The notes below the pieces were generated by a model. It saw only the letters and a program-made list of their open reading frames with translations. It had not been told where the DNA came from and ran no database searches. The position numbers and the translations under genes are program-made. DNA of 64,000 nucleotides from Okeanomitos corallinicola TIOX110 (GTDB lineage: Bacteria; Cyanobacteriota; Cyanobacteriia; Cyanobacteriales; Nostocaceae), in the NCBI RefSeq assembly GCF_038050375.1, contig NZ_CP150886.1:4071318-4135317 (forward strand), read 5' to 3'. The number at the start of each line of letters is the position of its first letter. Position 1 is the first letter of the stretch. This document shows positions 9,461-16,922 of the stretch, in pieces.

Positions 9461-10477
9461 TTATTTGACAGTTAAACCTTGCACAAATGTCACCCATTTA
9501 AATTCTTTTACTTCTGCTGGACATTTGTTACTCACAGCTAGAGTTATAGGACCGCCCAGACTAGCTGGAATTGGTTGTTTTTCCTGACCCCATCTAGTAG
9601 CTAGAATAACATTGCATTTCTGTATGATATCAAAGGGTAAACTTTGTTCTGCTGAATGTTTTTGGTAAATTTCTGGTTTACCACTCACAAACACACTTTG
9701 CTTAGGTTTGAGGGTAATACCTGCTAGAGAAAGCACATCCTGTATCCTCACACCATGTAGTTCTACTTGGTCACTAGGCCATTTCACTCCATAGGCAACT
9801 TTTTCTTTGATGGTTACTTGTGGTAGTTGGTCTAAGTTAGCTAGTTGCAGGTCACTTGTACCTATACTTACTTTGGCTTTCTCTGTGCCAAATATAACGT
9901 GTGTGACATAAAATGCCCACATTTCATCATCATATTTTTTTTGAATTTCTGGATGCTGACTATAGGGAAAGATTAAATAAATTGGACCTCCTTCACTACG
10001 TGGAATTGGTTGACCATCCTTAGCAATTGCTAAAATAATGGGGTAATTCAATAGGTCTTCTATTTTTATAGTTACTTGGTAAGCGTCATAACAGACAAAA
10101 GTGACTTCTTTTACCTCTTGATTAACTGCAAATTCTTGGATTAATGATTTTACTGAAATACCCGTAAATGTAAATACTTTATTAGGATTAACAATGTTAT
10201 TAGCGTCAACGGTATTAATATTGACGGTGGCTAAATCTTGTAACTGTGACCAGTTTAATGTTTCTGTTTTCCCTGTCAATGTCTGACCTTGTATAACTAA
10301 CTTCCACTCACTTTGTTGAATGTTTTTAGCTTTTTTTGCCAAAATTTCAGCGTTGCGATCGCTTGCTTCTTTAAGCCATACTTCCAGTTGTTGATCTGTT
10401 GGCTTATTTGTGCAACCTACTAAGCAGACGATAGCTATCTTTAATGATACTAAAGCCAAGTTTTTCCAGGTATTCAC
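9461..10477 (-). CDS. Lipoprotein with two molybdopterin-oxidoreductase-like domains
   Basis: Predicted lipoprotein of 338 residues starting at GTG (10477). The signal peptide ends in a lipobox, 'VCLVGCTNKP' (Cys about 22). Two repeats of the sulfite-oxidase-type molybdopterin-binding fold follow. The first (about 75-205) has 'VFTFTGISVKSLIQEF', 'VTFVCYDAYQVTI' and 'GQPIPRSEGGPIYLIFPY'. The second (about 225-338) has 'VELHGVRIQDVLSLAG' and 'QPIPASLGGPITLAV', ending 'FKWVTFVQGL'. Neither shows a clear cofactor-ligating cysteine motif of true sulfite oxidases, so a sensing or binding role is as likely as catalysis. It is followed after four bases by the cyclase gene. The fold call is good; function is unknown. 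Confidence 0.78.
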   Translation of the reverse strand: MNTWKNLALVSLKIAIVCLVGCTNKPTDQQLEVWLKEASDRNAEILAKKAKNIQQSEWKLVIQGQTLTGKTETLNWSQLQDLATVNINTVDANNIVNPNKVFTFTGISVKSLIQEFAVNQEVKEVTFVCYDAYQVTIKIEDLLNYPIILAIAKDGQPIPRSEGGPIYLIFPYSQHPEIQKKYDDEMWAFYVTHVIFGTEKAKVSIGTSDLQLANLDQLPQVTIKEKVAYGVKWPSDQVELHGVRIQDVLSLAGITLKPKQSVFVSGKPEIYQKHSAEQSLPFDIIQKCNVILATRWGQEKQPIPASLGGPITLAVSNKCPAEVKEFKWVTFVQGLTVK

Positions 10478-10623
10478 AGCAACTACATTAAAAATATTTG
10501 TTGAAAAGGTTTACAAGTTGAAATTTGCTGTTTTATGGACAGCACCGTATCACAGTTTTACACCATATAGGTGACAGTTACTAAGTGACAGTTGAAATTA
10601 CCAATAACTACTACAAAAAACTT

Positions 10624-13608
10624 ATGGTATTACAAGTAGAAAACGATACTTACGAAGCTAAAACCCAAGAAATAGCTAAACAGGTTTTAGCTGCTACTCA
10701 GGAAAATCGCTCTTTTTTAGGTTCTTTGCGTGATCAAATGCGCTGGGATGATAAGTTACTAGCCTGGGCTATGAGTAATCCTGGACTCAGGGTACAATTG
10801 TTTCGTTTTATTGACACTTTACCCTCTTTACATAGTAAATCAGAAATTGCCTCCCATTTACAAGAATATTTAGGAGATGAGTCTGTAGAATTACCCACAG
10901 CTTTGAAGGGAATGCTGAATTTTACTAACCCTAGTTCTATGCCGGGTCAGGTAGCAGCCAGCACTGTGGGAACTGCTGTAGAAACTTTAGCACATAAGTA
11001 TATTTCTGGAGAAACTATTCAGCAAGTGATCAAAACCGTTGAAAAGCTACGTAAGGAAAAGATGGCTTTCACTATTGACTTACTTGGTGAAGCGGTAATT
11101 ACGGAAACGGAAGCTCAATCTTATTTAGAAAAATACTTAGAGTTAATGCAGCAGTTGGTAGAAGCATCAAAAAAATGGGTGCCTATCCCCGCTATTGACG
11201 AAGCTGATGGGGAAATGCTGCCTAAAGTTCAGGTTTCTGTGAAGTTAACTGCGTTCTATTCCCAGTTTGATCCGTTAAATGCTGATGGTAGCGAACAGAA
11301 AGTTAGCGATCGCATTAAAATTCTACTCCGTCGCGCTCAGGAATTGGGTGCAGCAGTCCATTTTGATATGGAACAATACGCTTTTAAAGATATTACTTTA
11401 AATATTCTCAAAAAGCTGTTAATGGAAGAGGAATTCCGTCAACGTACCGATATCGGGATCACCATCCAAGCATATCTGCGTGACAGTGAAGAAGATGTCA
11501 GAAATATCATTGCTTGGTTAAAACAGCGCGGTTATCCTCTGACTGTGCGTTTGGTTAAAGGTGCTTACTGGGATCAGGAAACGATCAAATCAGAACAAAA
11601 ACACTGGAAACAGCCAGTTTATAACGATAAAGTCGCCACAGATGCCAATTTTGAGGTGATAACTCAGCTGTTGTTGGAAAATCACGAGTATGTTTATTCT
11701 GCCATCGGTAGTCATAATGTCAGATCCCAATCTCGGGCGATCGCTATTGCAGAAAGTCTCAATGTCCCCCGTCGTCGCTTTGAAATGCAAGTTCTCTATG
11801 GCATGGGTGATAAAATTGCTAAGGCTTTGGTAGACAAGGGTTATCGGGTTCGGGTTTATTGTCCCTATGGTGATTTGTTACCGGGAATGGCTTATTTAAT
11901 TCGCAGGTTGTTGGAAAATACGGCGAATAGTTCTTTTTTACGGCAAAATCTGGAAAATAAGCCTGTTGATGAGTTGTTAGCTCCTCCTCAGATCGATTTA
12001 TCTCACGCAGAGACGCAGAGACGCGGAGAGGAGAAGAAGAGGTTTGTTGGTGTTGCAGATACTGATTATGCTGAGGAGGAGAAAAGACGGGTTTCTCACC
12101 AAGCTTTCCAAAAGGTGCGTCAGCAGTTGGGGATGACTTATTTACCTTTGTTGAATGGTGAATATGTTGATACTACCAGTTTTGTGGATTCGGTAAATCC
12201 TTCTAATTCTAGTGAGGTGTTGGGTAAGGTTGGGCTTTTGAGTGTTGAACAGGCTGAGGAAGCAATGAAGTTTGCTAAAGCTGCTTTCCCTGGTTGGAAG
12301 CAAACACCTGTGAAGCAACGTGCTGATATCTTGCGGAAAGCTGCTGGGTTGATGGAGGAAAGACGCGCTGAACTTTCGGCTTGGGTCGTTTTAGAAGTGG
12401 GTAAACCTGTTAAGGAAGCTGATGCGGAAGTTTCGGAAGCTATAGATTTTTGTCTTTATTATGCTGAGGAGATGGAACGGTTAGAAAAGGGTGTAAATTA
12501 TGATGTAGCTGGGGAAAATAATCGTTATATTTACCAACCTAAAGGTATTGCGGTGGTGATTTCTCCTTGGAATTTCCCTCTGGCGATCGCCTGTGGAATG
12601 ACTGTTGCTGCTTTGGTTTCCGGGAATTGTACTCTACTGAAACCAGCGGAAACTTCTTCTATCATCACTGCCAAGTTGACGGAAATATTAATTACTGCCG
12701 GGATACCTAAAGGTGTGTTTCAATATGTCCCCGGTAAGGGTTCTCAAGTCGGTGCTTATTTGGTCAATCATCCTGATACTCATGTAATAGCTTTTACTGG
12801 ATCTCAGGAAGTTGGATGTAGAATTTACGCAGAAGCCGCAATTTTAAAACCTGGTCAAAAACACATGAAAAAAGTAATTGCGGAGATGGGTGGCAAAAAT
12901 GCCATCATCATTGATGAAAGTGCTGATTTAGACCAGGCTGTTGTGGGAGTTGTACAGTCTGCTTTTGGTTATAGTGGTCAAAAATGTTCCGCTTGTTCAC
13001 GGGTCATAGTTCTCAATCCTATCTATGATACGGTTGTAGAAAGGTTAGTAGCAGCAACCAAGTCATTAAATATTGGTGCAGCGGAGTTACCTAGTACCCA
13101 AGTTGGTCCAGTTATTGATGAAAATGCGCGGGATCGGATTTTAGAATACATTGAAATCGGCAAAAAAGAAGCGAAGTTAGCTTTGGAATTACCTGCACCC
13201 AGTCAAGGTTATTTTATCGGACCAGTGATTTTTTCTGAAGTTCCCCCTGATGGAGTCATTGCACAGCAAGAAATCTTTGGGCCAGTTTTATCAGTAATTA
13301 AAGCCAAGAATTTTCAGGAAGCATTAGAAATTGCCAACTCTACAAATTACGCTTTAACCGGTGGTTTATATTCCCGCACACCATCCCACATTGAACAAGC
13401 ACAAACGGATTTTGAAGTCGGTAATTTATACATTAACCGCAATAGTACCGGGGCAATTGTGGGCCGTCAACCATTTGGTGGTTTTAAACTTTCTGGTGTT
13501 GGTTCAAAAGCCGGTGGACCAGATTATTTATTGCAATTCCTGGAACCAAGAACAATCACAGAAAATATTCAACGTCAGGGTTTTGCACCCATTGAAGGTA
13601 ATGAATAA
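10624..13608 (+). CDS. putA: Bifunctional proline dehydrogenase / P5C dehydrogenase
   Basis: Oxidises proline to glutamate in two steps through pyrroline-5-carboxylate. The N-terminal half (to about residue 450) is a FAD-binding proline dehydrogenase barrel ('YLRDSEEDVRNIIAW', 'TVRLVKGAYWDQE', 'YCPYGDLLPGMAYLIRRLLENT'). The C-terminal half (about 500-985) is an aldehyde dehydrogenase: 'ISPWNFPLAIACGM', 'FTGSQEVG', 'EMGGKNAIIIDESADL', and catalytic Cys788 in 'GYSGQKCSACSR'. There is no DNA-binding ribbon-helix-helix, so it is an enzyme only. A GTG at 10585 would add 13 residues; I prefer the ATG at 10624, which I recall as the usual cyanobacterial start. The linker carries an inserted repeat peptide (see finding). 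Confidence 0.95.
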   Translation: MVLQVENDTYEAKTQEIAKQVLAATQENRSFLGSLRDQMRWDDKLLAWAMSNPGLRVQLFRFIDTLPSLHSKSEIASHLQEYLGDESVELPTALKGMLNFTNPSSMPGQVAASTVGTAVETLAHKYISGETIQQVIKTVEKLRKEKMAFTIDLLGEAVITETEAQSYLEKYLELMQQLVEASKKWVPIPAIDEADGEMLPKVQVSVKLTAFYSQFDPLNADGSEQKVSDRIKILLRRAQELGAAVHFDMEQYAFKDITLNILKKLLMEEEFRQRTDIGITIQAYLRDSEEDVRNIIAWLKQRGYPLTVRLVKGAYWDQETIKSEQKHWKQPVYNDKVATDANFEVITQLLLENHEYVYSAIGSHNVRSQSRAIAIAESLNVPRRRFEMQVLYGMGDKIAKALVDKGYRVRVYCPYGDLLPGMAYLIRRLLENTANSSFLRQNLENKPVDELLAPPQIDLSHAETQRRGEEKKRFVGVADTDYAEEEKRRVSHQAFQKVRQQLGMTYLPLLNGEYVDTTSFVDSVNPSNSSEVLGKVGLLSVEQAEEAMKFAKAAFPGWKQTPVKQRADILRKAAGLMEERRAELSAWVVLEVGKPVKEADAEVSEAIDFCLYYAEEMERLEKGVNYDVAGENNRYIYQPKGIAVVISPWNFPLAIACGMTVAALVSGNCTLLKPAETSSIITAKLTEILITAGIPKGVFQYVPGKGSQVGAYLVNHPDTHVIAFTGSQEVGCRIYAEAAILKPGQKHMKKVIAEMGGKNAIIIDESADLDQAVVGVVQSAFGYSGQKCSACSRVIVLNPIYDTVVERLVAATKSLNIGAAELPSTQVGPVIDENARDRILEYIEIGKKEAKLALELPAPSQGYFIGPVIFSEVPPDGVIAQQEIFGPVLSVIKAKNFQEALEIANSTNYALTGGLYSRTPSHIEQAQTDFEVGNLYINRNSTGAIVGRQPFGGFKLSGVGSKAGGPDYLLQFLEPRTITENIQRQGFAPIEGNE
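12003..12035 (+). repeat. 'cgcagagacgcagag' repeat inserted in the putA linker
   Basis: Tandem, imperfect copies of a purine-rich 'acgcagag' unit lie inside putA and are translated as 'SHAETQRRGEEKK'. The same kind of unit occurs between genes at 32011, 35331 and 37897 and inside cobN at 54925. The insert falls between the two enzyme domains, where it should be tolerated. Confidence 0.75.
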
Positions 13609-13974
13609 TTGAATCATAGATTCCTGACTTCGATGATTACTTCATTACTTGAAGTCTTGAGAAATACCTGTATTGAATTAAATCATCCCATGATTCAGCA
13701 ACGCTGGCGAAAGTTTTTCAATTACCCACTCACTACCAATTACCTATTCCCTGTCATCTAAATTACGAAACCAACACCATTGACAGTAACCAACATCACA
13801 ACAGTACATGGAAACTATAGATTACCTTGATAGAGTCAGACCGCAAACTTTTTCAACAGAAACACCCCATACTAGATATAATTTCCTATAAGTTGAAAAA
13901 ACTCTTTCATATTTAGCGTAGACATTACGCCTGTCTAAAACTGATAGCTGATAAACACATTAGGAGGATTACTT
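13609..13974 (+). promoter_or_regulatory. Upstream region of the aldolase gene
   Basis: Non-coding gap ahead of the aldolase gene. It contains a perfect -10 box TATAAT at 13877-13882; the matching -35 position (about 13854-13859, CAACAG) is poor, so an activator or an extended -10 may be involved. A strong ribosome binding site, AGGAGG at 13962-13967, sits seven bases before the ATG at 13975. The first ~150 bases hold AT-rich filler with intergenic-type 'attacccactcac' sequence and no clear terminator for putA. Confidence 0.5.
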
Positions 13975-15048
13975 ATGGCGCTTGTACCCATGCGGCTGCT
14001 TTTAGATCACGCTGCTGAAAACGGTTACGGCATCCCAGCTTTTAACGTCAATAACTTAGAGCAGATTCAAGCAATTATGAAAGCGGCGGCTGAGACAGAT
14101 AGCCCCGTAATCTTACAAGCTTCTCGCGGCGCTCGTAACTATGCAGGGGAAAACTTCTTGCGCCACCTGATTTTGGCTGCGGTAGAAACCTATCCTCAGA
14201 TTCCCATTGTCATGCACCAAGATCATGGTAATGCTCCTTCTACCTGCTATTCAGCAATTAAGAACAACTTCACCAGTGTGATGATGGATGGTTCTTTAGA
14301 AGCTGATGCTAAAACACCTGCCAGCTTTGAGTACAACGTAAATGTTACCCGCGAAGTTGTGAATGTTGCTCACTCCTTGGGTGTGAGTGTTGAAGGTGAA
14401 CTAGGTTGTTTAGGTTCTCTAGAAACCGGTGCTGGTGAAGCTGAAGATGGTCACGGTTTTGAAGGTACATTAGACCATTCTCAATTGTTAACCGACCCCG
14501 ATGAAGCTGTTAACTTCGTAGAAGCAACTCAAGTGGATGCTTTAGCTGTTGCTATTGGTACTAGCCACGGTGCTTATAAATTTACCCGTAAACCAACCGG
14601 TGAAATTTTGGCTATTAGCCGCATTGAAGAAATTCACCGCCGCTTACCTAACACCCACTTGGTAATGCACGGTTCTTCTTCTGTACCTGAAGATTTGATT
14701 GCACTGATTAACCAATATGGTGGTGCTATTCCTGAAACCTACGGTGTACCTGTAGAAGAAATCCAAAAAGGTATTAAGAGTGGTGTTCGTAAGGTAAACA
14801 TTGACACCGACAACCGTTTGGCTATTACTGCGGCTGTACGTGAAGCTTTGGCTGCTAATCCTAAAGAATTTGATCCTCGTCACTTCCTCAAACCTTCTAT
14901 TAAATATATGCAGAAAGTTTGTGCTGACCGTTATGAACAGTTCGGTACTGCTGGTAACGCAAGCAAGATTAAGCAAGTTTCTTTAGAAGATTTTGCTGCT
15001 AAGTATGCTAAGGGCGAATTAGTCATGAAAGGTGTTGCTAAAGTTTAA
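13975..15048 (+). CDS. fba: Class II fructose-1,6-bisphosphate aldolase
   Basis: Zinc-dependent aldolase joining dihydroxyacetone phosphate and glyceraldehyde 3-phosphate (or erythrose 4-phosphate) in the Calvin cycle and glycolysis; the class II enzyme (cbbA/fda type) is the main aldolase of cyanobacteria. The 357 residues are standard. Landmarks: '[18 protein letters not shown]', zinc and catalytic region '[14 protein letters not shown]', '[11 protein letters not shown]', '[13 protein letters not shown]', '[12 protein letters not shown]', '[13 protein letters not shown]', and '[13 protein letters not shown]'. The start is fixed by AGGAGG seven bases upstream. Codon use is noticeably more selective than its neighbours, as expected for a highly expressed gene. 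A clear terminator follows. Confidence 0.97.
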   Translation: MALVPMRLLLDHAAENGYGIPAFNVNNLEQIQAIMKAAAETDSPVILQASRGARNYAGENFLRHLILAAVETYPQIPIVMHQDHGNAPSTCYSAIKNNFTSVMMDGSLEADAKTPASFEYNVNVTREVVNVAHSLGVSVEGELGCLGSLETGAGEAEDGHGFEGTLDHSQLLTDPDEAVNFVEATQVDALAVAIGTSHGAYKFTRKPTGEILAISRIEEIHRRLPNTHLVMHGSSSVPEDLIALINQYGGAIPETYGVPVEEIQKGIKSGVRKVNIDTDNRLAITAAVREALAANPKEFDPRHFLKPSIKYMQKVCADRYEQFGTAGNASKIKQVSLEDFAAKYAKGELVMKGVAKV

Positions 15049-15099
15049 TTTCTATTAGCAATAAATCGGTTATAGCGAGGCTATATCCAAATATTTATT

Positions 15100-15131
15100 A
15101 ACCGGGGGCTTTTAAGTTTCCCGGTTTTTTA
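15100..15131 (+). terminator. Rho-independent terminator of the aldolase gene
   Basis: AACCGGG (15100-15106) pairs with CCCGGTT (15120-15126), followed at once by a T-run. It lies about 50 bases after the aldolase stop codon and is the best intrinsic terminator in the window. Confidence 0.85.
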
Positions 15132-15265
15132 TTGTTTGATAGAAATAGTTGAATAGTTGGCTTTCGTGGAAGTTAGGTTGTGAGTTGATACTTTTTAGGA
15201 TATTTTATCGCTTTACCTGACTTCTTACCTGAATCCTTATGATTGATAAATTTCTGATATTTTGA

Positions 15266-15844
15266 TTATTTTATAATACCTAATCGAAATTCCCGCAGTG
15301 CTTGAGCATGGTTTTCTATATAAATACAGCCCATCAATAAATCTATATCTAAATTTGGTAAAAGTTGGGATTTAGAAACCCTTTCATATTCCTGATTTCC
15401 TAAACTATAAAGTAACAATTCATCATTTACCCAAAACCAAACTTCAGGAATATTTAGGCGTTTGTATGCTTCCAGTTTGTCAATTCCTCCACTGCTGACA
15501 ACAACTTCAATTACTAAATCAGGATGTTTCCTATTTGCTCCTAATTCATAGGATTCATCAGCTTCCCTTTTGACTTTTTCCAATTCACTTTCTAGCGTAA
15601 CAGAACCTGTGGGAGTAAAATCTAAACCCAAAAATTCTAAATAAATTTCTAGTAAAGCAGCAATACGTTTTTTGATTGTTTCATGTTTTTTCCCTGGCAT
15701 TTTTCTAATCTCTAATACACCATCTAAAAAAGACAACCTCACACCTGGGCGGTCAATTAGTTGTTCAACAGCTTTAAATTCTCTCCAGGTGAGGTCGCTA
15801 ATTAAAATGGGTTCTATTTCTCGTTCAATGAGTGTAATTGTCAT
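15266..15844 (-). CDS. Uma2 family (DUF820) putative endonuclease
   Basis: Second Uma2 protein in the window, 192 residues. Family features are the start region 'LTWREFKAVEQLIDRPGVRL', 'SFLDGVLEIRKMPGKKHETI' and the nuclease-like core 'HPDLVIEVVVSSGGIDKLEAY' followed by 'LNIPEVWFWVNDELLLY'. It differs clearly from the copies at 25 and 33587 in having the 'GVRLSFLDGVLEI' subtype N-terminus, so it is not a recent duplicate. It stands alone on the minus strand. Function is unknown; nuclease activity is only inferred from the fold. Confidence 0.9.
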   Translation of the reverse strand: MTITLIEREIEPILISDLTWREFKAVEQLIDRPGVRLSFLDGVLEIRKMPGKKHETIKKRIAALLEIYLEFLGLDFTPTGSVTLESELEKVKREADESYELGANRKHPDLVIEVVVSSGGIDKLEAYKRLNIPEVWFWVNDELLLYSLGNQEYERVSKSQLLPNLDIDLLMGCIYIENHAQALREFRLGIIK

Positions 15845-15928
15845 CAGCTAAACCCAAATTTAGTTATTGAATTAATTATAACAAGACATAGATCCCCGAT
15901 ATCTTAGAGAAATCGGGTATCTGACTAC

Positions 15929-16741
15929 CTAAAACACGCGATGTTGTAAAGATGGCATTTGTCGGCGTACCTGTTCTAACCTGGTGGGTTTAATTTCCGC
16001 GATCGCCACTCCTGGTTTATCCCCCGCATCTGCTAAAATAGTCCCCCAAGGGTCAATAATCATGGCGTGTCCGTGGGTTTGACGACGATTATAATTAGTC
16101 CCAGTCTGAGCAGGTGCAATTACATAACAAGTATTTTCTATCGCTCTAGCTTGTAGTAATACTTGCCAATGGTCTTTTCCAGTAAAAGCAGTAAAAGCAG
16201 CAGGAACAAAAATCACATCAGTTCCCTGCTGTGCTAAATGACGATACAGTTCCGGGAAGCGGACATCATAACAAATCGAAAGTCCAATATTACCCAAAGT
16301 TTCCGAACCATAAACCGGGGGTAACTCCTGGCCAGCCATGACGGTGCTAGACTCTTGATAAGTATTACCATCAGGGACATTAACATCAAATAAATGCACT
16401 TTCTGATAGCGACTTAATTCTTGACCATTAGCATCAATCAATAAAGCGGTATTATGAACTTTACCCGTACCATTAACAGGAATAGGAAAGCCGCCGCCAA
16501 GAATAGTCACTTGAAAGCGCTGTGCCATTTTGATCAGAAATTTTTCTGTTTCCTGATAAATAAGATCTCCCTGGGCCAGTTTATCTTTTTCCTCTCCCAT
16601 AAAAGAGAAATTTTCTGGTAAACCCACCAACTCTGCACCTTGGCGTACAGCCAAATCAATTAATTCTTCTGCCTGATTCAAGTTTTTTTGTAAATCAGGC
16701 ACACTGGTCATTTGAATAGCGCCGGCTAAATAAGACTTCAT
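15929..16741 (-). CDS. Carbon-nitrogen hydrolase (Nit1/Nit2-type amidase)
   Basis: Nitrilase-superfamily amidase of 270 residues. The catalytic triad is complete: Glu43 ('GLPENFSF'), Lys114 ('RYQKVHLFDV') and Cys157 ('LSICYDVRFPELYR'). The arrangement 'HLFDVNVPDG' and 'YDVRFPELYRHLAQQG' fits the Nit1/Nit2 branch, which includes deaminated-glutathione amidase and omega-amidase; these remove side products of transamination, in the cytoplasm. The C-terminal 'TYYNRRQTHGHAMIIDPWG'-like segment is also typical. The exact substrate cannot be decided by sequence. It is a single gene with a normal ATG start. Confidence 0.9.
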   Translation of the reverse strand: MKSYLAGAIQMTSVPDLQKNLNQAEELIDLAVRQGAELVGLPENFSFMGEEKDKLAQGDLIYQETEKFLIKMAQRFQVTILGGGFPIPVNGTGKVHNTALLIDANGQELSRYQKVHLFDVNVPDGNTYQESSTVMAGQELPPVYGSETLGNIGLSICYDVRFPELYRHLAQQGTDVIFVPAAFTAFTGKDHWQVLLQARAIENTCYVIAPAQTGTNYNRRQTHGHAMIIDPWGTILADAGDKPGVAIAEIKPTRLEQVRRQMPSLQHRVF

Positions 16742-16922
16742 AGATTCAATAACAAACAGTGAATGACAGGATAGATTCTCAAATATATCGTTACTTCCAG
16801 ATTGGTGGAGGCTAGTCAGAATTGCGTAATTTACGCTTTTCCAGAAAATACTTAACTATCCCTAGGGTCTTATCTTAATATTCCTGTTGAATCTAGGAAA
16901 CAATTTAGTGCTATTTTTGCTG

